Of a DNA stretch of 64,000 nucleotides, positions 28,291-36,327 are shown piece after piece; position 1 is the stretch's first letter, and every line of letters starts with the position of its first letter. Source of the stretch: FEN-1350 sp964643355 (GTDB lineage Bacteria; Planctomycetota; Phycisphaerae; Sedimentisphaerales; Anaerohalosphaeraceae). The stretch spans positions 1-64,000 of the forward strand of contig CAZXPW010000018.1 in the NCBI GenBank assembly GCA_964643355.1. The letters are read 5' to 3'. A program made the translations under genes and the position numbers. The notes under the pieces are model-generated. The model saw only the letters and a program-made list of their open reading frames with translations, was not told where the DNA came from and did not search any database.

Positions 28291-29309
28291 TCGAAGACCT
28301 CCTCAACGATCTTCAGGGCCGTCGGCAGGGTCTCCGCCACGGCCGCGTAGTCAACCGCTATCGGATCCGCAATCGCGTACTTCTGCTCCTCGGGCTCGGT
28401 CGCCGCCCGCACCGGCCAGTTGTGCGAGTCGCTGGCCAGGAGCATCCGTTCACACGGGCCGCCGAGCAAAAATGCCATCAGCATGTCCGCATGGGCCGGA
28501 TTCGGTCCCCCCTTGACTTTTGCCGCCGTATTCGGAATCGCCAGAGTCCCCTTGCCGTTTCGCCGCAGCGGCTCCATGGCGACCGGCCAGCCGTTGCGAA
28601 TACCCGCATAGACATCGTCGGTGTCCGTCAGGCAAATATCGGCCTGGCCGGTCCCGACCATCCGCACCGCCACGCTGTTGCCTTCGACCAGCCGCACGGC
28701 GTTGGCCTTGAGACCCTGGAGGAAATTCGTCGCCTTCTCCGTTCCGTATTCGACAAACCAACTGGCCACATCGCCGCCGGTGGTTCCGCGGCTGGGTCGG
28801 GCCATGACGATTCTTCCTTTCCATTTCGCATCCAGTAAATCTTCTAAAGATTTCGGCGCCTCATCCTTCGTCACCCGTCCGGTGTGATAGCCGATCGCCC
28901 GTCCGCGAAGACCCAATCCAAACCAGCGACCTTCCGGATCCCGGAACAAGGTCGGCCAGTCTTTTGTCGTCGGTCCGGAGTAAGACGCAAGCAGTCCCTC
29001 GTTGGCCAATTGAATCGTGTAGAAAATTTCTCCGGACCAGAACACATCCGCGGCCGGACGGTTGGCCTCCGCCCGCAATTTTTGCACAAGGCCGACCGTT
29101 TTGCTGGCCTCGGTGTCAAATCGCGCCGCGACACGAATCCCGCTTTGTTGTTCGAACGCCGCCAAAATCGGCTCGGCCACTTCTTGATCGACCGAACAAT
29201 AGACCACGACCTTCCGATCGGCGGGGGCCGGTCGTCCGCATCCCGCCCATGCGACAACAATTCCCGCAATAACGAGTCCGATCCGCGCTGCCTTGCACGG
29301 ATGTTTCAT
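28287..29309 (-). CDS. Ferric-iron-type ABC transporter substrate-binding lipoprotein
   Basis: A 340-residue exported lipoprotein. The signal peptide ends in the lipobox AWAGC. The mature part begins KVVVYCSVDQEVAEPILAAF, the classic start of FutA/FbpA/AfuA-type periplasmic binding proteins, followed by the conserved GLGLRGRAIGYHT and a hinge around SRGTTGGDVASWF. These proteins bind ferric iron, sometimes with a carbonate or phosphate-type ligand, and pass it to a two-half permease. The permease-NHL gene overlaps by 4 bp and is the obvious partner. The ligand (iron, phosphonate or another small molecule) is inferred from the family only. Confidence 0.85.
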   Translation of the reverse strand: MKHPCKAARIGLVIAGIVVAWAGCGRPAPADRKVVVYCSVDQEVAEPILAAFEQQSGIRVAARFDTEASKTVGLVQKLRAEANRPAADVFWSGEIFYTIQLANEGLLASYSGPTTKDWPTLFRDPEGRWFGLGLRGRAIGYHTGRVTKDEAPKSLEDLLDAKWKGRIVMARPSRGTTGGDVASWFVEYGTEKATNFLQGLKANAVRLVEGNSVAVRMVGTGQADICLTDTDDVYAGIRNGWPVAMEPLRRNGKGTLAIPNTAAKVKGGPNPAHADMLMAFLLGGPCERMLLASDSHNWPVRAATEPEEQKYAIADPIAVDYAAVAETLPTALKIVEEVFD

Positions 29310-29332
29310 GGTAACCTCCCTGAAGAGTGAAG

Positions 29333-30997
29333 TTATTTGTCCCCCAGTTCTTCCAATTGTCCGAAATATTTCTTGACGGATTCCTCGTATTTTTGCGGGA
29401 TCTGATTATCGGTGATCGCCTCCTGTGCGGCCGAACTTCCCGCCGAAACCGCTTCGCCGAACTCTCGTTTGGCCTCACCTTTGACCTGGGATCCTTTGAA
29501 ATACCAGCTTGCCACGGCGGGGCCCTGACTGCTGGGTCCCTGGGCACGGGTGACCTTTGTTCCCGTCTGGCCCTCAGGGTCGGAATCACGAAATCCATAC
29601 CCCTGTCCCGGCCCGCCGGTTCCCGACCCGCGTCGATTGGACGCTCCTTCCTTCCACGGGGATTGGCCACCTTGGCCCTGGCACATCCCTTCGCCGAGGC
29701 ACTGCATCGCCGCATAAATCTCCTTGAGCGTCGCCTCGCTGAGTTTGATCTGTTGCTGCATCGAATCCAGCGCGTTTAACTGTGCCGCCAGCGTCTCCAG
29801 ATCCTCTCCGCCCATTCCGTCGCCGTTGACCCCGGCCGCGGCCATTGCCTGGGCCAATTGGCCGAGTTTATCGCATGCTCCCTGGCATGCCGATGCCTGC
29901 TCCAGAAGCTTTTGAATCTGTTCCGGCGTCAGTCCGAGTTTTTGCAGCGTCTGCTGTAATTGTTTGGGATCCAACTGGGCCAGCTTCTTGTCCAGTCCCA
30001 TCTGATCGAGCGACTTTTCGAGATTGCTCTTATTTTGCGACAGCCCCTGAAGTTGCTTGGCCAGTTCGTTCATCTGTTGAGCCAGTTGTTTTTTCTGTTC
30101 CTCGCTGAGCTTGCTTTGCTGAAGATCCTTTTGCATCTGGTTGAGGATCTCGGCGGCTTTCTGGAACTGGCCCTTGGCCAGCGCCTGTTCAAACTGCTGC
30201 GAAAACGCATTCGCTGTCGGGCGCAATTGCCGCAATGCCGCTTCCATCGCCTCCATCGACTCCGGCTTCATTCCCGTCTGCATCTGTTTGATCTGATCCG
30301 ATAAATCGCCGAGTTTTCGGATCGCTTGTCGCTTCATCTCCTCCGGATTGGCGGCCTGGGTCGCCTGGGCAAGGTCGGTCAGATCCTCCTGCAGTTCCGA
30401 TTTGCCCAGTTGTTCAAGGGCCTGCTGCACCCGCGTGGTTGTCTGGCGAATCTGGGTTTCGGCCTGCTGTTTTTGTTCGACGGCCTGCTGCATTTCTTGC
30501 TGCTGGCGCAATCGACCCAACAGGTCAACCTGCGGCACAAACAGGAAGATCAACAGCACGACCATCCAACTGGCAACGCCATATCCCCAGGGCTTTTTGA
30601 ACCGGATGGGGAAATGGTCCGAGATACGAATCGATTGGGTTTTATCAATGGTTTCCTGGTATGCGGCTTGCGCAAACGGATCGTCGTGATTCTGAATCGC
30701 CATGACCGTACTGATCCGTTCGCGAAATCGCAGCCGGTCATCAACGGCGATCGCCACCTGCATCGGTGTCGGTCGGCGGAACAACCAAATCCCCACCCAG
30801 CACAATATCCCGACCGCCGCCAGCATCCAACCGGCGGGGGGGGTGAGAGCCGATACCGCAAACAACCGCTGGATCAGGATCAGGATTCCCAGCGTCAAAC
30901 CCGCAAGGGCCAGTATTCCCCCCAGCAGATTCAGCAGCAAATCCGCATTCCATCGCAACCCCGCCTGTCGAATCGCTCGCTGAATCCTTGCATGCAT
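29333..30997 (-). CDS. Membrane protein with long Gln-rich coiled coil (planctomycete MoxR-cluster protein)
   Basis: A 554-residue protein. The ATG at 30997 has AAAGGA at proper spacing; a longer frame starts at 31036. Three hydrophobic segments occur before residue 170 (LLLNLLGGILALAGLTLGIL, WMLAAVGILCWVGIWLF and SWMVVLLIFLFV). The rest (about 175-480) is a Gln/Leu/Ala-rich coiled coil with many LQQ/MQK heptads, then a Gly-rich tail. Similar proteins occur at the head of planctomycete MoxR/VWA clusters; I cannot name a function. It is the first gene of the putative 14-gene operon and is 23 bp upstream of the binding-protein gene. Confidence 0.6.
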   Translation of the reverse strand: MHARIQRAIRQAGLRWNADLLLNLLGGILALAGLTLGILILIQRLFAVSALTPPAGWMLAAVGILCWVGIWLFRRPTPMQVAIAVDDRLRFRERISTVMAIQNHDDPFAQAAYQETIDKTQSIRISDHFPIRFKKPWGYGVASWMVVLLIFLFVPQVDLLGRLRQQQEMQQAVEQKQQAETQIRQTTTRVQQALEQLGKSELQEDLTDLAQATQAANPEEMKRQAIRKLGDLSDQIKQMQTGMKPESMEAMEAALRQLRPTANAFSQQFEQALAKGQFQKAAEILNQMQKDLQQSKLSEEQKKQLAQQMNELAKQLQGLSQNKSNLEKSLDQMGLDKKLAQLDPKQLQQTLQKLGLTPEQIQKLLEQASACQGACDKLGQLAQAMAAAGVNGDGMGGEDLETLAAQLNALDSMQQQIKLSEATLKEIYAAMQCLGEGMCQGQGGQSPWKEGASNRRGSGTGGPGQGYGFRDSDPEGQTGTKVTRAQGPSSQGPAVASWYFKGSQVKGEAKREFGEAVSAGSSAAQEAITDNQIPQKYEESVKKYFGQLEELGDK

Positions 30998-31153
30998 CTT
31001 CCGGTCCTTTCGGTTTGTATTTTCCGAAAAATCCAACCTGCATTCGTCGTCATCTTGCGATTTCTACGCCGTCGGTCTTGCTGAAGTTCAAAACCTTCCG
31101 ATGGCGATGGTTCGAACCCCTTCAGAGCACTATTGTTGCCAATCAACCCTGCT

Positions 31154-31182
31154 ATTATAGGGGAAGCATTAAAAAAGAGCAA
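31154..31182 (-). promoter_or_regulatory. Putative promoter of the long minus-strand operon
   Basis: On the minus strand TTGCTC and a perfect TATAAT are spaced by 17 bp, with a predicted start near 31147, about 150 nt before the first gene's ATG. No other promoter of this quality was noticed in the short gaps that follow, which fits a single long transcript down to the terminator near 8 kb. Confidence 0.55.
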
Positions 31183-31308
31183 TCTATCCTCTTATATTCA
31201 CACGATTCGGCTATGAATGAAGACGGATCTTCTTGTTTGTCGTTACAGGTTGCTCCGGACAAAAAAGAGAATTTGATCCGCCACATTTTTGCCCCATCCC
31301 ACCCTTAC

Positions 31309-31470
31309 GGAATTCGTGCACGAATTGTACGAAATGATTTCATGGGTAAATTTACAAGTGTTTTTATAATAAAGGGTTACGGTTGTCGAGACCGTGAAAA
31401 AATAGCAAGATTGTGAAAGCGCATTTTGTACGATTATCCAAAGATGATTATAAAACGGATTTGTTATTCC
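31309..31470. repeat. Divergent intergenic repeat, copy A
   Basis: This stretch aligns over its whole length with 57312-57484. Shared blocks in order are CCACCCT, GTGCACRARTTGT.CGAAAT, TCGAGACC, a GAAAAATAGCARGAT block, GTGAAAGCGCA, TTGTACGA and a final TATTCC. The core TTGTACGA-like word occurs twice per copy, about 100 bp apart. It lies in the 600-bp gap (30998-31597) between two minus-strand genes. Apart from the promoter at 31154-31182 I see nothing else in that gap; a 77-codon open frame across the repeat is not conserved in the other copy. Confidence 0.7.
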
Positions 31471-31597
31471 ATCCATTTTTCAGGGATCGAACATCAATCC
31501 TTCAGGCGGTCATCGGGATTGTGTAATCGATAAAGAAACAACGAGGGCGGAACGAATACTGCTCGCGCCGCCCCCGATTCATGAACAACAAAGAATA

Positions 31598-33760
31598 TTA
31601 GGGTTCGAGCCAGTGTTCAGCAAGAAAAGCAAAATCGATCATATCGGTTCGGCCGTCACAATTGTGATCTCCCGGCTGGCTGGGACCCCATTGGGCCACA
31701 TAAACTGAGGCCCGTTCGCCGGCCATACTGAATCGACCGCCTACCGCCAGATTCGAGAAGAAGGGACTCAATGCATACGCATAACTTGATAAACCGCTTC
31801 CCATCGGTTGCCACACGGCTCCGTCCCAACGGGCTATATAGTTGGAAATATTCCCGCCCGCATGGGAGAATTGCCCCCCGGCATAGAGTTGACCATTGGA
31901 AACCGTCAAGGCAAAGACATAGGAATTCACTCCGCCGCCAACCGGCTGCCACGAAGTCCCATCCCACCCGGCGATATAACTGACCGGCGTAGCGATCGTG
32001 TCCGGAGCGCTGGTGAATTCGCCGCCGGCGATCAGCCGGTTTCCATAGACGGTCAATGCGTAAACGCGATCATTGAATCCACTTCCGACGGCTTGCCATT
32101 CACTGCCGTTCCAGCGAGCGATATATTTGACCAGAATACTTCCATCGGCTGCTGTGAGGTCTCCTGCCGCAATCAATTCCCCGTTGTAGATGGTCATGGC
32201 TCGAATGATATTGTTGACGCCCCAACTGAGCGGCTGCCAGGAACTTCCGTCCCATTGAGCGATGAAACTGGTGAAGGGAGTCCCACCAGCCAGGAAAAAG
32301 TCTCCGCCGGCGATCAGTTTTCCATTATACACCGCCAACGAACGAACGGTTCCATCCATTCCTCCGCCAACGGTTTCCCAGGCCACGCCGTTCCAGCGGG
32401 CGATTTTTCCGGTGAAGTCTCCTCCGGCGATCAAATTTCCGTTATAGATGATCAGCGCTCGCACGATTCCATTCAAGCCCGCTCCGAGCGGATTCCATTG
32501 GGCTCCGTCCCATCGGGCAATAAACGAGGCCGGAGCATTGCCGGCGGAATAGAAATTTCCCCCGGCGATCAGATCTCCGTTATAGGATGTCATCGCGAGG
32601 ATATAATTGGAAGTGCTGTCGAAAAACATTCCCGAATCGACACACTTCCATGCCACGCCATCCCATTGGATCATGTAGTTGGGAAATACCCCGGCGACGG
32701 ACGTAAAATAGCCACCGGCAAACAGTTTTCCCGCATAGGTGGCCATGACCCATACCCGGTTATTCGCTCCCGGCTTAATCCCTTGCCAATTGGCGCCATC
32801 CCATACGGCCAGACGCTCCGTGGGATTGCCGCCGGCGGAAGTAAAATCTCCTCCCGCGAACAAGGCGCCCCCAAATTCGGCGAGAGAAAAAACCGAGGAA
32901 TTTACTCCGGTTCCCAGGGCTTCCCATGCGGTGCCACTCCATCGCGCAACGCGGTTAAAAGTCGGAGCGCCGATTTTGGTGAAGTCCCCCCCCACGACAA
33001 GTTGGCCGCCAAAGGTGGTCAGGACCCGAACGGCCGCATTAAAGGCGTCGGCCCCGAATGCGCTCCAGGTTGCGCCATTCCAGCGAGCGATATACAGAAT
33101 GGGATTGCCACCGGCGGTATCAAAATTTCCACCGGCAATGACTTGGCCGTCATGGACTCGCAAGGCAAACACGCTGCGGTTCACTCCCGACGCGAGGGTT
33201 TGCCAGGAAATGCCGTCCCATCGCGCGATATAGTTTGCCCCGGCGCCGCCGGCATTGGTAAAGTCACCGCCGGCGATTAATTGAGGCCCAAAGACCGTCA
33301 ACGCATTGACGCTGCTGTTCATGCCGGTTCCCAACGGTTGCCAGGTGGAACCATCCCACTGGGCGATTCGATTGCAGGTAAGGGCCCCGGCAGAAGTAAA
33401 GGACCCGCCAGCGATTAATTTACCTTTGTACACCGTCAGGGCGGAGACATCTCCATTGCCCATCCCCGCGCCGAGGGGTAACCATTGAACGCCATCCCAT
33501 GCGGCGATCCGATTGGCGACGGTTTTGCCGGCGATGGTGAAATTGCCGCCGACGACCAGCAGTTCCGGCTTGGGCCCGGCGCCATCCGGATCCCAGGTGG
33601 TCGCGGCATAGACATACCCGTTAAACCCCGAGATGCCATGACCGGGCAGCCACTGCACAGGGCACTGAGCGTGGACAGAGGCCGCGATTGCTGCCAGCGC
33701 GATCAATCCCAAAATAAGTTTGGGGCTGATTGATTGAGATACATTCGATACGCTCTTCAT
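31598..33760 (-). CDS. Secreted repeat beta-propeller protein with dockerin-like tail
   Basis: A 720-residue exported protein. The signal peptide ends near ASVHAQ. The body is 14 repeats of about 45 residues, each with the pattern W-D/N-G-x2-W-x2-hG-x-G and a strand ending hhAGGxF (for example KLIAGGSFTSAG and QLIAGGDFTNAG). This is a kelch/delta-60-like propeller arrangement, possibly two seven-bladed units. The last 25 residues (GDHNCDGRTDMIDFAFLAEH) form a single EF-hand dockerin-like segment, common on planctomycete secreted proteins. The ATG follows AAAGGGAG. It is flanked by intergenic DNA on both sides. Adhesion or surface glycan binding is plausible, but there is no direct evidence. 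Confidence 0.8.
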   Translation of the reverse strand: MKSVSNVSQSISPKLILGLIALAAIAASVHAQCPVQWLPGHGISGFNGYVYAATTWDPDGAGPKPELLVVGGNFTIAGKTVANRIAAWDGVQWLPLGAGMGNGDVSALTVYKGKLIAGGSFTSAGALTCNRIAQWDGSTWQPLGTGMNSSVNALTVFGPQLIAGGDFTNAGGAGANYIARWDGISWQTLASGVNRSVFALRVHDGQVIAGGNFDTAGGNPILYIARWNGATWSAFGADAFNAAVRVLTTFGGQLVVGGDFTKIGAPTFNRVARWSGTAWEALGTGVNSSVFSLAEFGGALFAGGDFTSAGGNPTERLAVWDGANWQGIKPGANNRVWVMATYAGKLFAGGYFTSVAGVFPNYMIQWDGVAWKCVDSGMFFDSTSNYILAMTSYNGDLIAGGNFYSAGNAPASFIARWDGAQWNPLGAGLNGIVRALIIYNGNLIAGGDFTGKIARWNGVAWETVGGGMDGTVRSLAVYNGKLIAGGDFFLAGGTPFTSFIAQWDGSSWQPLSWGVNNIIRAMTIYNGELIAAGDLTAADGSILVKYIARWNGSEWQAVGSGFNDRVYALTVYGNRLIAGGEFTSAPDTIATPVSYIAGWDGTSWQPVGGGVNSYVFALTVSNGQLYAGGQFSHAGGNISNYIARWDGAVWQPMGSGLSSYAYALSPFFSNLAVGGRFSMAGERASVYVAQWGPSQPGDHNCDGRTDMIDFAFLAEHWLEP

Positions 33761-34049
33761 TGTTTTCTCCCTTTCGATTTAATACCGTTTTCCGGAATTA
33801 TTCCGCCCGATAAATTCAAAACAAACCACCCATGCCTCTTCTGTTCAAAGACACCCAGATCACTACGGAATCGAAAAGTTGAGTTGTCTGGGGTGTTTCT
33901 TGTGGGTCGGATCACCCTCCAAACAAACAACCATCCAATCCTTCTTCCCTCCTAACAAAATCAACCAACATAACTATTTTTAATATATTAGACGAGAAAC
34001 CTGTTCGATGCAAGGAAAATAAGAAAAAAAAGAGGATGCCCCCGGGTCT
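33761..34049 (-). other. Intergenic region with a hairpin, between rnd and the propeller gene
   Basis: No gene is seen. There is an imperfect inverted repeat, ACACCCAGA at 33851-33859 with TCTGGGGTGT at 33887-33896, which on the minus strand lies 3' of rnd and is followed by CTTTG, so it may be a weak terminator. Closer to the propeller gene is the small dyad CGGAATTATTCCG at 33793-33805. An eight-T run on the minus strand lies just after the rnd stop. Confidence 0.35.
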
Positions 34050-35216
34050 TTACAGGACTTTGGCGACGGCGGGCAGAATTAATTCGGCCTGCCAGGCAAG
34101 AAGGCGGCCGTGGTTGATTATATCGTTAACAGTTTTGGTTTTCTTTACAATCAGGGAAATCAAGGCCGCGCGCGGGGCCAGCAACGAGGGGAGCAGGCCG
34201 AGTTTCTCGGCGATGGCATTGACTTCCCGACGAAGCGCGTCGAATTCTTCTTTGGAATACGGCGGCTGAGGGGTGAATTCCGGTTGAAATGGTTTCGGCC
34301 AATCGGTTTGCGGCAGGGCGTTTGCCTGGTTGACGGCCTGTTGCAAAAGTTCCAGACGCGTACCGACACAGTTGCGGGGCAAATGCATCAGTTTTCCGAC
34401 GGGTGTATGGGGATGTTTGGCGGCCGATAGGGCCAGATGCAGCAGTGGGTCGTTGCCCAGGATCTTGAAGGGGGGTTGATCGGCGGATCGGGCCTGTTTC
34501 TCGCGCCAGTGCCACAAGGCACGGACGAATGCCAAATCGCGGGGACTGAGACGACTGGATCCGGGGATTCGCCAGGCGTCCCTGCGGGGTTGGAGTTTGT
34601 GCTGAAGAGCCGATGCGATGACATTTTCGCAGGATTGGCGATGCCAGTCGAGACGGCCCAGTTCCGTGAGGCGAAAACGAAGACGATCGGCCAACTCGGC
34701 CAGCCACGCCGTATCGGCGACCGCATACTGCATCTGGAACGCCTCCAGAGGTCGGCGTGACCAGTCGGATTTTTGCCCTTTTTTCGGCAGGGTCAGCCCC
34801 AGGAATTGTTCGATCAGATCGGCCAGGCCAAAACGAACCACGCCGATCAGTTGTGCGGCGGGCATCGTGTCGAAGATTCCGCCGTGCGGGACAAAACCAT
34901 ATTGTCGATAGAGAATTCGTAGATCGTATCCGGCGTCATGGATGATCAGGGTCTTGTCGGCCAGGAGTTTCAGGAGCGGGTCGATGTTCAGGCCGGACAA
35001 GGGATCGACGAGAAAATGGCGACCCTTGAATGACAGTTGGATCAGACAGACTTTTTCGTGATAGTGATAGAAACTGTCGGCTTCGGTGTCGAGAGCGACG
35101 CGATCGACGGATCGTAACCGGTCCAGCAATTCGGCCAGTCCGGACGCTTCGGCGACATAGGAGAAGGAATGTTCAAGGGGAGCGGAGGGACCGGAGTATG
35201 GAGCGGGTGGATTCAT
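34050..35216 (-). CDS. rnd: Ribonuclease D
   Basis: A 388-residue DEDD-family 3'-5' exonuclease. Exo I is VALDTEADSFYHY, Exo II includes HDAGYDLRILYRQYG, and Exo III is MQYAVADTAWL with the Tyr and Asp of the DEDDy type. Two helical HRDC-like regions occupy the C-terminal half (around LSPRDLAFVRALWHWREKQA and onwards), as in RNase D, which trims tRNA 3' ends. The ATG at 35216 was chosen because it begins 10 bp after the proB stop; the longer frame would overlap proB. Third gene of a proA-proB-rnd operon. Confidence 0.9.
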   Translation of the reverse strand: MNPPAPYSGPSAPLEHSFSYVAEASGLAELLDRLRSVDRVALDTEADSFYHYHEKVCLIQLSFKGRHFLVDPLSGLNIDPLLKLLADKTLIIHDAGYDLRILYRQYGFVPHGGIFDTMPAAQLIGVVRFGLADLIEQFLGLTLPKKGQKSDWSRRPLEAFQMQYAVADTAWLAELADRLRFRLTELGRLDWHRQSCENVIASALQHKLQPRRDAWRIPGSSRLSPRDLAFVRALWHWREKQARSADQPPFKILGNDPLLHLALSAAKHPHTPVGKLMHLPRNCVGTRLELLQQAVNQANALPQTDWPKPFQPEFTPQPPYSKEEFDALRREVNAIAEKLGLLPSLLAPRAALISLIVKKTKTVNDIINHGRLLAWQAELILPAVAKVL

Positions 35217-35226
35217 ATAGGTTTTG

Positions 35227-36327
35227 CTAAAAGTCCAGGAAGACGATATCTTCGGGAGTGGCGACGACATCGCGACGATCGGACCCGAGAAGGGCGCGGA
35301 TTTCTCTGGAATGTTTTCCCGCCAGCGCCTTGAGTTCGTCGGAGCCGAAGCTCGTTACGGCCTTGGCGATCGAGTTGAGCAGAACGACGGAGCCGGCCTC
35401 GAAACGGCCTTTGACGCCGCGAATTCCGCTGGGCAGCAAACTTTTGTGCTTGCGAAGGGCCGCGACGGCCCCGTCATCGATGGTGATGGTTCCTTCGGGG
35501 GCATGGTTGAGGATCCAGCGGGCGCGGTTACCGAGTTTGCGTCGGGGCATAAAGAGCGTTCCCAGATTTTCGCCTGCAACGATGCGTTCGATGACTTTGT
35601 CCGTCTTGCCCTGGGCCAGCACAATGCGACATCCCGCGTCGGCGGCGATGCGCGCCGCGGCGATTTTGGTCTTCATCCCGCCCGTGGAGTAGTCGCTTCC
35701 GCGGGAACCGGCGGCCTGTTCGATGGCCGAGGTGATCTCGAAGACGACTTCGATTTTTTTCGCGTCCGGACAGGAGCGGGGGTCGGCGTCATAGAGAGCG
35801 TCAATGTCCGTCAGCAGAATCAGCAGATCGGCGTCCAGTTTGCTGGCGACCAGCGCGCTAAGTTTGTCGTTGTCGCCAAAGGCGGTTCCGATTTCGGCGG
35901 TGGAAACGCAGTCGTTTTCGTTGAGAATTGGGACTACGCCCAGATGCAGAAGGGTTTCCATCGCTTTGCGGAGATTGAGATAAGTCTTGCGATTATTGAG
36001 AACTTCGGCGGTCAGCAAGACCTGCGAACAGATCAGGCCGAATTCCGCGAAGGCCTTGTGATACTCGGCCATCAGCAACGGCTGGCCGATCGCTGCGCAG
36101 GCCTGACGCATCTCCATCTCATGGATCGGCCCGCGCAGTTTCAGTCGGCCGGCGCCCATGCCGATGGCGCCGCTGGTCACCAGGACGACCTGTTTTCCGG
36201 CGGCGACCAGCGTCGCGATCTGGCGGGAGACATCGCGGACATAGTCGGTATCAATCCCGCCGTCGCGACTGAGGGTGTTGGTGCCGATCTTGATGACGAT
36301 CCGTTTGGCTTTTGTAAAGTCGCGCAT
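35227..36327 (-). CDS. proB: Glutamate 5-kinase
   Basis: A 366-residue enzyme for the first step of proline synthesis, ATP-dependent phosphorylation of glutamate. The amino acid kinase domain begins RIVIKIGTNTLS and has the conserved VLVTSGAIGMGAGRL and NDKLSALVA. A C-terminal PUA domain covers about residues 275-366. The ATG at 36327 overlaps the proA stop by one base (TGATG), so translation is probably coupled. An upstream in-frame ATG lies inside proA and was rejected. The PUA domain is typical of proline-inhibited bacterial kinases. Confidence 0.95.
   Translation of the reverse strand: MRDFTKAKRIVIKIGTNTLSRDGGIDTDYVRDVSRQIATLVAAGKQVVLVTSGAIGMGAGRLKLRGPIHEMEMRQACAAIGQPLLMAEYHKAFAEFGLICSQVLLTAEVLNNRKTYLNLRKAMETLLHLGVVPILNENDCVSTAEIGTAFGDNDKLSALVASKLDADLLILLTDIDALYDADPRSCPDAKKIEVVFEITSAIEQAAGSRGSDYSTGGMKTKIAAARIAADAGCRIVLAQGKTDKVIERIVAGENLGTLFMPRRKLGNRARWILNHAPEGTITIDDGAVAALRKHKSLLPSGIRGVKGRFEAGSVVLLNSIAKAVTSFGSDELKALAGKHSREIRALLGSDRRDVVATPEDIVFLDF

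Noticed and set aside
31243..31476. 77-codon minus-strand frame across repeat copy A
   Set aside because: It has no ribosome-binding site and the corresponding part of copy B is not open in a matching frame.
31808..33280. 490-codon plus-strand frame opposite the propeller gene
   Set aside because: Its repeats mirror the 45-residue repeats of the real gene on the other strand.
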